24,707 bases of DNA from Syntrophaceae bacterium. Its GTDB lineage: Bacteria > Desulfobacterota > SM23-61. The stretch is from positions 6,011 to 30,717 of the forward strand of contig PMCE01000046.1 of NCBI GenBank assembly GCA_003154025.1, given 5' to 3'. Position numbers and translations under genes: made by a program. Below are positions 15,073-21,661 of this stretch, piece by piece (the first letter of the stretch is position 1; each line of letters begins with the position of its first letter). Below the pieces are notes generated by a model. That model was not told the DNA's origin. It did no database searches and saw only the letters and a list, made by a program, of their open reading frames with translations.

Positions 15073-15280
15073 CTATCTTCTGCCCGCCAAGCCGGTTACC
15101 AGAACCGTTTCTGCTACCGAAGAGCCCCCTTTCAGAGCATCTTCCATTAACCTTTGGCGGATGACCGTGATCTTTTCAATCTTTTTGGGGGAGCCTTTCG
15201 AAAATATCTGATGCTTTCGGGGTGGAAAGAAGAAAAATCTCTTCATCGTCGGCGATCAATATCTTTGCCAGTGCGGCCAT
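15073..15280 (-). pseudogene. Response-regulator remnant behind the PAS-GAF histidine kinase
   Basis: The ATG at 15280 comes 2 nt after the kinase stop. It begins AALAKILIADDEEIFLLST, a typical receiver N-terminus with the acidic pocket, but the rest of the receiver (phospho-Asp, Thr/Lys) is missing. The frame stops at 15176. A different frame then continues to a stop at 15073 (KITVIRQRLMEDALKGGSSV...). The two frames join if one base is removed from the C5A5 run near 15190. Even joined, the product is only about 68 residues, so a large internal deletion is needed to explain it. It is probably the decayed cognate regulator; a short functional peptide is less likely. Confidence 0.6.
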
Positions 15281-15282
15281 GC

Positions 15283-17013
15283 CTAGGCTCTTTCTTCCTC
15301 TTCTTTCAGCGGGAAGGTCATCTGAAATAGGGTTCCGTTCCCCGATAGATTCCTGAAGTGGAGGGTCCCACCCAGCGATTTTACGATTTCCTGGGAAATG
15401 GAGAGGCCCAGACCCAACCCGCCCCGCTTGCCCTTCTTGGTGGTGAAGAAGGGCTTGAAAATATGGGGACGGAGCTCTGCGGGGATTCCCGGTCCTTGAT
15501 CCAGAACCCCGATGGTGATTCTGTCTTCCTTTGCCTTGGCGGATATCTTGACCTCCCCCAGAACCGGGGATGCCTCCACCGCGTTCTTCAGAATGTTGAA
15601 GAGCACCTGCCGAACCGGTCCGGACGGGAGCCGGACCCCCGTGGCCGGAAGATCGAGCCGGAAAGACACCTTTCTTTCACGGGTCTCCGTTTTCAAAAGG
15701 GTGAGGATATCCTGAATCATTCGTTCCAGTTCCCATTCTTCCTGGGCTTCATCGGGGGGTCGGTAAAGCTCGAACATCTGGCGCACGATCCGCGCGATCC
15801 GGTTGATCTCCGAGTGGATGAGCCCTACATAACGGCGGTAGGGATGTTCCGGAGGGACCGCGTCTTGGATGAGCATGAAAGATCCCTTGATCCCCGCCAG
15901 GGGATTGTTGATTTCATGGGCAATCCGTGCGGCCAGAAGACCCGTGGCCGCAAGTTTTTCGATTTCCCCCCGCTGCTGCTCCAGTTGCTGGATTCGATCG
16001 CTCCGCTCCTCTACCATCTTTTCCAGGCGGGCCCGGTAGTCGGCCAATTCCTGAAAGAGCTGAGCATTGGCAATAGCTCCGGAAATTTGCGCGGACACTT
16101 TCTCGGCGATTTCCAGGTCGGCCCGGGTATAGGCATCGGCCCGGGAGGATAAAAAATTGAGGATCCCGATGACCCGCCCTTCCGAGATCAAGGGGACAAT
16201 GGTCATCGACTGCATGCCGGCTTCGAAGGCGGCCCTCAGCATAGGTATTTTTCTCACCGCCTCGGCCAGGTTCTCTTTTTGAATGAACAGGCTGGAGCGG
16301 GTCTTATAAACCTCCTCCGCCGACGTTCCTTCCAGGGGGACAACGGTTCCCACTTCGCGCCCGGCCACCGGAATACCGGCCACATAGGTAATGGTCACGG
16401 AACTCTCTTCGATATTCGTCGTGGCTACGGTTAAGTTCTTGAAATCGAGGAGCTTCCTTATTTCTTCGGCGAATCGCTCATACACCTCGTCAATATTCAG
16501 GCTGGAACTGATGATCCTGGTGATCTCGGCCATCACCGCGTTTTCCCTGGCCAGACGCCGGGCAGCCTCTTCGCTCCCGCGCAACGCCAATTCCATCTGT
16601 TTCCGCGAGGTAATATCCTCCCCCAAAACCAGGGTCGCCGGCCGTCTGTCCCAGTCGATCAAGTTGGCGCTGACTTCCACCCAGCGGGTCTGGCCCTGCT
16701 CATCCACCAGGCGGAAAGAATAAATCTTCGAGACCTCTTCGCCCCGCAGCCTTCGTTCGTAATGACCGAGGACCATGGCCCGATCATCCGGGTGGACCAA
16801 ACCCACCAGGTCCTCGAGGTTCAGCTTCTCGATGGGCTGCTTCAAAAATTCCCTGGCCCTGGGGTTGGCAAATTTCAACCTTCCATCCTGGACTACAAAA
16901 ATGGCATGAGCGGCCTTTTCCACGATCTGGGCATACGGATCATGGGAATTTTTGCCCGTGGCCCCGCCCCTATATTTCCCCTGCCCCTGATGCAGAACCT
17001 TTTCCTTCCCCAT
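15283..17013 (-). CDS. PAS-GAF sensor histidine kinase
   Basis: A cytosolic two-component sensor of 576 residues with no membrane segments. Order: PAS domain with PAC-like end (about 25-135, ...WVEVSANLIDWDRRPATLVLGEDIT), GAF domain (about 165-320), a coiled-coil linker (320-355), then the dimerisation/phospho-acceptor box ARIAHEINNPLAG with His366. The HATPase core follows, with N box LFNILKNAVEASP, G1 DQGPGIP and G2 GGLGLGLSI. I chose the ATG at 17013 (GAGG close upstream); a TTG at 17070 is in frame but poorly placed. The gene is downstream of the MaoC gene in the same direction and ends 2 nt before a broken response regulator. It therefore has no intact partner here and may signal to another regulator such as the NtrC-class protein at 20126-21568. 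Confidence 0.9.
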   Translation of the reverse strand: MGKEKVLHQGQGKYRGGATGKNSHDPYAQIVEKAAHAIFVVQDGRLKFANPRAREFLKQPIEKLNLEDLVGLVHPDDRAMVLGHYERRLRGEEVSKIYSFRLVDEQGQTRWVEVSANLIDWDRRPATLVLGEDITSRKQMELALRGSEEAARRLARENAVMAEITRIISSSLNIDEVYERFAEEIRKLLDFKNLTVATTNIEESSVTITYVAGIPVAGREVGTVVPLEGTSAEEVYKTRSSLFIQKENLAEAVRKIPMLRAAFEAGMQSMTIVPLISEGRVIGILNFLSSRADAYTRADLEIAEKVSAQISGAIANAQLFQELADYRARLEKMVEERSDRIQQLEQQRGEIEKLAATGLLAARIAHEINNPLAGIKGSFMLIQDAVPPEHPYRRYVGLIHSEINRIARIVRQMFELYRPPDEAQEEWELERMIQDILTLLKTETRERKVSFRLDLPATGVRLPSGPVRQVLFNILKNAVEASPVLGEVKISAKAKEDRITIGVLDQGPGIPAELRPHIFKPFFTTKKGKRGGLGLGLSISQEIVKSLGGTLHFRNLSGNGTLFQMTFPLKEEEERA

Positions 17014-17117
17014 TTTCCTCGCTAGAGAAACTGAACAATGAGGAATGGGGGAAAAAGACAATTTCTTCAAGCTCCCCGCCTCCCTTACCCCTTACGCACC
17101 CCCTCGCGAGTCTTTTT

Positions 17118-17954
17118 TCACTTTGCCTCGATCGCCCCATTACGGATCACTGCATCTCCTTTCCCATTGAAGACCTCCAGGAGGAACAGATTCGGGTTCG
17201 TCCGCCAGACCTTGACCTGTAGCTTTTCCCCGGGAATGACCGGGCTGCTGAACCGGGCCGAATAGGATTTTATTTTCCCGGCGTCTCCCTTGAAGACCTC
17301 CTGGACAAAACGGCGACAGACGACCCCATAGGTGCAGAGGCCGTGGAGGATGGGCTCTTGAAACCCCACCATCTTAGCGATGGCCGGGTCGATATGCAGG
17401 GGATTCCGGTCGCCCGACATCCGGTATAGGGCGGCCTGATTCACTTCGGTGGGGGCATCGAAAACCATGGTCGGGCTCTTGGAAGGAATCACGGGGAGAT
17501 CCTTCTTGGGCTGGGCCGGCCCGCCGAACCCTCCGGCCCCGCGCACAAAGGCGCCCACCCAATTCGTGCAGACCTGGACCCCGGCTTTATCCCGGGAATC
17601 GAAGCGCATGACGATCAAGCCGCCAGAGCCTTTGTCGTAAACCCCTTCCAGGGTCGCGGTCGTTTGAACGGCGCCGCCCTTCGGCAGGGGGTTATGCACC
17701 AGCAGGGTTTGCTCCCCGTGCACCACCATTGCGAAATTGGCCTTGGTGGACAAAAAGGCCTCGGCTCCGGCGTTTGAAGGCAGGATCACTCCGTAGGTAG
17801 GAAAGCCTTTGAAATCTTTCGACCCCTCATAAACGAATTCCAGGTTGTCCTTGGTAAACCCGATTCCCAGGGCATAGATGATCAAGTCCCTCTCGGTGTA
17901 GGAAAATTCGTAAGGCCCCCAGGTCTTTCCCACGGAATCCAGGTTCAGCGGCAT
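17118..17954 (-). CDS. MaoC-like (R)-specific enoyl-CoA hydratase, double hot-dog
   Basis: A 278-residue protein of the type-2 enoyl-CoA hydratase family, as in the hydratase part of peroxisomal multifunctional enzyme 2. It has an N-terminal MaoC-type non-catalytic hot-dog (about 1-130) and a C-terminal catalytic hot-dog. The hydratase motif reads MSGDRNPLHIDPAIAK (about 177-193), continuing into GFQEPILHGLCTYG, with the catalytic Asp and His in the expected DxNPxHxD arrangement. It probably hydrates trans-2-enoyl-CoA in fatty- or aromatic-acid breakdown. The ATG at 17954 has AGGAG about 7 nt upstream. It has no obvious link to nitrogen metabolism and is separated from nadE by a large heptad-repeat block. 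Confidence 0.88.
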   Translation of the reverse strand: MPLNLDSVGKTWGPYEFSYTERDLIIYALGIGFTKDNLEFVYEGSKDFKGFPTYGVILPSNAGAEAFLSTKANFAMVVHGEQTLLVHNPLPKGGAVQTTATLEGVYDKGSGGLIVMRFDSRDKAGVQVCTNWVGAFVRGAGGFGGPAQPKKDLPVIPSKSPTMVFDAPTEVNQAALYRMSGDRNPLHIDPAIAKMVGFQEPILHGLCTYGVVCRRFVQEVFKGDAGKIKSYSARFSSPVIPGEKLQVKVWRTNPNLFLLEVFNGKGDAVIRNGAIEAK

Positions 17955-18002
17955 GTTCTTCTCCTTTCGCCAGAGTAAGCGGATGGAAGTGCGTAAAGGC
18001 TG

Positions 18003-18219
18003 GATGCTGGTTCTTGGTTGCTCGTTGCTGGGTGCTCGTTACTCGTCGCTCGTTGCTCGTTGGGGGTTGCGTTTGATTTTTTTTTCTTTTCTTTCAACGA
18101 GCAAGGAGAAACCAGGAATCAGCAACAACGTATTTGCCCCAACGAGCAACAAGAAACTAGGAACCGGCAACCATGTCTTTGATCCAACGAGCAACTACTT
18201 GCGCCTTGCGACTTGCGCT
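18003..18219. repeat. Large heptanucleotide-repeat block (GAGCAAC dialect) between nadE and the MaoC gene
   Basis: The left part is a run of 7-nt units (TTGCTCG, TTGCTGG, GTGCTCG, TTACTCG, TCGCTCG and others; 18018-18066), followed by a T-rich stretch. The right part has complementary units (CAACGAG, CAAGGAG, AAACCAG, GAATCAG and others). GTTGCTCGTTGGGG (18052-18065) is a perfect 14-base complement of 18137-18150. The right part also has a longer period: the CAACGAG start recurs at 18095, 18140 and 18185, exactly 45 nt apart. The last three units (18199-18219) lie inside the nadE 3' end. No ORF with a plausible start is present in the 240-nt gap. Confidence 0.8.
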
Positions 18220-19955
18220 TTCATCCGGTATCGGTTGGTGAGCGGCAATCTCCGGTCCCGTCCGAAGGCCCGGGGGGTAATCTTGACCCCCGGTGGGGCC
18301 TGCCGCCGTTTGTACTCATTGAGGTCCACCTTCCGGATGACCTCTTCCACCATCCGCCGGTCAAAACCGCGGGAGACGATGGTATCCAGGTTCTGGTCTT
18401 CCTCTACGTAGGCCTGCAGAACCGGGTCCAGGGTTTCATAAGGCGGAAGAGAATCCGTATCCTTCTGGTTGGGGCGGAGTTCGGCCGAGGGGGGTTTCTC
18501 CATGACCCGTAAAGGAATGACCGACTGCGGCCCCACCGAATTGCGGTAGGCGCACACCTCGTAGACCAGGGTCTTGGGCACGTCTTTGATCACCGCAAAA
18601 CCGCCGGCCATGTCCCCGTAGAGCGTGCAGTACCCGACCCCCATCTCGCTCTTGTTCCCGGTGGTCAGGACCAGCCACCCGAATTTGTTGGAGAGTCCCA
18701 TGAGCAGATTGCCCCGGACCCGCGCCTGGAGATTCTCCTCGGTCACATCGGGCTTCCTTCCTCGAAAGGGCGCCTCGAGGGCCTTCAGATAAGCATGGTA
18801 GACCTCACCGATGGGCAGAACTTGAAATTCGATCCCCAGGTTCCGGGCCAAAGCCCGGGCATCCTCCAGGCTTTCGGGGGAGGAAAACATGGAAGGCATG
18901 GCTACTCCCACCACGCCTTCTTTCCCCAGCGCATCGACGGCCACTGCTGCGGTGAGCGAGGAATCGATCCCTCCGCTCAACCCCAAAACCACCCTCCGGA
19001 ACCCGTTCTTGCGCACGTAATCCCCGGTCCCCAGAACCAGGGCCCGGTAGACCTCCTCCGGCCGGCTTAGGTTCACCGGGGTCCGGGGAGGAAGGGCCTT
19101 CCTGCGATTCGGACCCTTCAGCGGCTCGATCCGGACCTGGCGCAGGATCCCCTCGGGCAGGGGGGCCAATTTCTCCTTCCTTCTCCGGGGATCATGAAGA
19201 CGGTCGAGAAGGACTTCCTCCAGGGCCAGGTCCACGACCAAGAGGTCTTCTTCGAATGCTTTCGCCCCGGCGACGAGCTCCCCCCGCTGATCCAGGACCA
19301 TCGAGCCGCCGTCGAAGACCAGTTCATCCTGTCCGCCCACCAGGTTGACATAGGCCACGAAGGTCGAATTGTCCCAAGCCCGCGTCGAAAGCATCCTTTG
19401 GCGAAAATCCCTCTTCCCCGTATGAAAAGGGGACGAAGAGATATTCACGATGAGCGAGGCGCCTCCCTGGAGACATTGGGTTCGAGTCGGATCCCCCGGG
19501 TACCAGATATCTTCACAGATGTTCACCCCGACCACCGTCCCCTGCGTTTCGAAAACCACAAACTCCTGCCCCCTCTGGAAATACCGATCCTCATCAAAGA
19601 CCCCGTAGTTGGGGAGGTAAATTTTGTGATAGACTCCGGCCAGTTTGCCATCCTGGAGAATGGCGGCGGAATTGTAGATATCGTCCTGCATATCGGCAAA
19701 CCCGACGATGGCGGTGATATCCCGGGTGGCCTGGGTCACCTTCTTCAGAGCCTCCAGGTTATCCTGGACAAAGGCGCAATTCAGCAGGAGGTCTTCGGGA
19801 GGATAACCCGGCAAGGCCAACTCCGGGAAGGCCACCAGATCGGCCCCCCATTCCCGGGCCTCTTCGATTCCCTCGATGATTTTCCGGGCATTCCCCCGCA
19901 AATCTCCCACGGTGACGTTCACCTGGGCGAGGGCCAAACGAAAACTTTTGCTCAT
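18195..19955 (-). CDS. nadE: Glutamine-hydrolysing NAD+ synthetase
   Basis: Makes NAD+ from nicotinic acid adenine dinucleotide, with ATP and ammonia drawn from glutamine. It has 586 residues. The N-terminal nitrilase-type glutaminase shows the Glu-Lys-Cys triad: Glu45 (AFPELALPGYPPEDLL), Lys111 (YHKIYLPNYGVFDEDRYF) and Cys147 (GVNICEDIWYPG). The C-terminal synthetase has the PP-loop LGLSGGIDSSLTA (about 324-336). The C-terminal half includes TTGNKSEMGVGYCTLYGDMAGGF, typical of NadE. The ATG at 19955 has AAGGGAT upstream. Its final codons (KAQVARRK) are built from 7-nt repeat units, so the extreme C-terminus may be an acquired tail. It follows the NtrC-class regulator across a heavily structured spacer. 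Confidence 0.96.
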   Translation of the reverse strand: MSKSFRLALAQVNVTVGDLRGNARKIIEGIEEAREWGADLVAFPELALPGYPPEDLLLNCAFVQDNLEALKKVTQATRDITAIVGFADMQDDIYNSAAILQDGKLAGVYHKIYLPNYGVFDEDRYFQRGQEFVVFETQGTVVGVNICEDIWYPGDPTRTQCLQGGASLIVNISSSPFHTGKRDFRQRMLSTRAWDNSTFVAYVNLVGGQDELVFDGGSMVLDQRGELVAGAKAFEEDLLVVDLALEEVLLDRLHDPRRRKEKLAPLPEGILRQVRIEPLKGPNRRKALPPRTPVNLSRPEEVYRALVLGTGDYVRKNGFRRVVLGLSGGIDSSLTAAVAVDALGKEGVVGVAMPSMFSSPESLEDARALARNLGIEFQVLPIGEVYHAYLKALEAPFRGRKPDVTEENLQARVRGNLLMGLSNKFGWLVLTTGNKSEMGVGYCTLYGDMAGGFAVIKDVPKTLVYEVCAYRNSVGPQSVIPLRVMEKPPSAELRPNQKDTDSLPPYETLDPVLQAYVEEDQNLDTIVSRGFDRRMVEEVIRKVDLNEYKRRQAPPGVKITPRAFGRDRRLPLTNRYRMKAQVARRK

Positions 19956-19980
19956 GGATTCAATCCCTTTCCACTATGGA

Positions 19981-20118
19981 GCGTCACCCGCTGCGGGGGG
20001 ACTCGAGGACCGCGGCAATTTCATTGCCTCGAGGGTTAAGGCAATTTTTGCCTCAAGCGAAAGCGCTCCTCAAGCCCGCCTTAGGCGGGCGATCCTCGAG
20101 TCACGCCCTCGGCGTGAC
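19981..20118 (-). other. Multi-hairpin structured spacer between the NtrC-class regulator and nadE
   Basis: At least six palindromes in 138 nt. The outer arms GACTCGAGGA (20000-20009) and TCCTCGAGTC (20093-20102) pair over 10 bp. Inside are GGCAAT/ATTGCC (20014-20028), GGCAA/TTGCC (20040-20052), AGCG-AAAG-CGCT (20056-20067) and GCCCGCC-TTA-GGCGGGC (20074-20090). Next to the regulator stop is GTCACGCC-CTC-GGCGTGAC (20100-20118), which shares bases with the outer stem, so the two structures exclude each other. It may be a structured leader for nadE, a repeat element or a composite terminator. I do not recognise a known riboswitch. Confidence 0.6.
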
Positions 20119-20125
20119 GGTCGTC

Positions 20126-21568
20126 TTATTCTTCTTCCACGATGGCCACGTCTTTCCTGATCCTATATCTTTCGATCTTGGAGCGCAAGGTGTTCCGGCT
20201 GATCCCCAGCAGGATCGCGGCCTGGACCTGATTCCCCCGGGTCTCCTGCAAAGCCCGTTTGATCAGGATCTTCTCCAGCTCCGACATCAGGTCGGCCCCC
20301 GGGCTCCTGCGGGACAGCTCCAGGAGTTCCTTGAAGACCGGTTCCATCAGCTTCTGGAGCCGTTCTTCCAGGTCCAGGTGCTCGGCCGGCCCCATCTCGG
20401 CATCCAACCCTTCCAGGAGAAAGTCCTCTGCCAGGAGGGTATGGCCTTTGGCGATGACCAGGGCCCGCTTGACGGTATTCTCCAACTCCCTCACGTTTCC
20501 TGGCCAATGGTAACGCATGAGCTTTTCCACGGCTCGGGGAGAAATGTCCGCGACCTCCCGGTTGATATCGGCGCGGAAGCGCTGCAGGAAGTAGCGCACC
20601 AACTCGGGAATGTCCTCCTTCCGATCCCGTAGAGGGGGCAGCTGGAGAGTGACCACCTTGAGGCGGTAATAAAGGTCCTGCCGGAAGGATCCCTCCCGGA
20701 TGGCCTTTTCCAGGTCCTTGTTGGTGGCGACGATCACGCGCACATCCACGGTGATCCGCTCCGATCCCCCTAGGCGTTCGAACTGCCTGTCCTGCAGCAC
20801 CCGGAGAATCTTGGCCTGGGTGGCTGGCGTCATATCCCCGATCTCATCCAAAAAGAGGGTCCCTCCGTGGCACTGTTCGAATTTCCCGATGCGCCGCGTC
20901 AGGGCCCCGGTGAAGGACCCCTTTTCGTGGCCGAAGAGTTCGCTCTCCAGTAGGGTCTCGGGGATGGCCGCGCAATTCACCGGAAGGAAGGGCTTGTCCC
21001 CGCGCCGGCTGTGGTGGTAGACGGCCCGGGCCACCATCTCCTTGCCGGTGCCGCTCTCCCCCCGCAGGAGGACGGTGACTTCCGTGGGGGCCACCTGGCC
21101 GATCATCTTGTAGATCTGTTGCATGGCCGCGGAGGACCCCACCAGGGTCTCTTCCGCAGCCTCGGCCTTCTCCCGGTCGGGCAGAGAGACGATCTTCTTC
21201 ATCATCCGGGAGACTTCCAGGGCCCGTTCCACCAGCCCTCGCATCTGGGGAATGTCAAAAGGCTTGAGGATATAATCGAAGGCCCCATACTTCATGGCCT
21301 CGATGGCCGTCTCCGTGGTCCCAAAGGCGGTCATCAGGATCACCAGGGCCTTAGGGTCCTTCTCCTTGATCTCCCGGAGGACCTCCAGCCCGCTCTGCCC
21401 GGGCATCTTGATATCCATGACTACCAGGTCCGGCCGGTCCTGCTCGAACCGCTCCAGCGCCTCGGCTCCGTTCTTGGCCAGGGAGAGCTGCAGGCCCTGT
21501 CCTTCCAGCATGCGATTCAGGGAATACCGCATGCTCTGGTCATCATCGACGATTAAAATACGTTCCAT
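20126..21568 (-). CDS. NtrC-class sigma54-dependent response regulator
   Basis: A 480-residue activator in three parts. The receiver (1-120) has acidic residues DDD (8-10), phospho-acceptor Asp52 (VVMDIKMPG) and Lys102. The AAA+ domain (about 142-370) has Walker A GESGTGKE (170-177), the sigma54-contacting loop GSFTGA (217-222, canonical GAFTGA with one change) and Walker B LFLDEIG. The Fis-type helix-turn-helix C-terminus reads GNQVQAAILLGISRNTLRSK. It is downstream of the Amt-kinase fusion and is its obvious partner. The ATG at 21568 abuts a heptad repeat and lacks a normal ribosome-binding site. It may activate the sigma54-type promoters of fis-glnA, amtB1 and amtB2 in this window (inference). 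AtoC/ZraR-like relatives with other roles cannot be excluded. Confidence 0.94.
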   Translation of the reverse strand: MERILIVDDDQSMRYSLNRMLEGQGLQLSLAKNGAEALERFEQDRPDLVVMDIKMPGQSGLEVLREIKEKDPKALVILMTAFGTTETAIEAMKYGAFDYILKPFDIPQMRGLVERALEVSRMMKKIVSLPDREKAEAAEETLVGSSAAMQQIYKMIGQVAPTEVTVLLRGESGTGKEMVARAVYHHSRRGDKPFLPVNCAAIPETLLESELFGHEKGSFTGALTRRIGKFEQCHGGTLFLDEIGDMTPATQAKILRVLQDRQFERLGGSERITVDVRVIVATNKDLEKAIREGSFRQDLYYRLKVVTLQLPPLRDRKEDIPELVRYFLQRFRADINREVADISPRAVEKLMRYHWPGNVRELENTVKRALVIAKGHTLLAEDFLLEGLDAEMGPAEHLDLEERLQKLMEPVFKELLELSRRSPGADLMSELEKILIKRALQETRGNQVQAAILLGISRNTLRSKIERYRIRKDVAIVEEE

Positions 21569-21654
21569 GTTGCTCGTTTCTGGTTGCTCGTTGCTCGTGA
21601 CCGGTGGCTTGATTTCCGAGGGGAACGGGCAACCGGCAACGAGTAACGAGCAAC
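21569..21654. repeat. Inverted heptanucleotide-repeat hairpin between the Amt-kinase and its regulator
   Basis: Units GTTGCTC, GTTTCTG, GTTGCTC, GTTGCTC, GTGACCG (21569-21603) face GGGCAAC, CGGCAAC, GAGTAAC, GAGCAAC (21627-21654). Arms 21583-21604 and 21633-21654 pair over 22 positions with three mismatches. The element touches the ATG of the response regulator and ends 7 nt from the kinase stop. Confidence 0.8.
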
Positions 21655-21661
21655 GGTCATT

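Noticed and set aside
18003..18219. CRISPR array
   Set aside because: The period is 7 nt (and 45 nt in part), the units are degenerate, arms are inverted, there are no unique spacers between constant repeats, and no cas genes are present.
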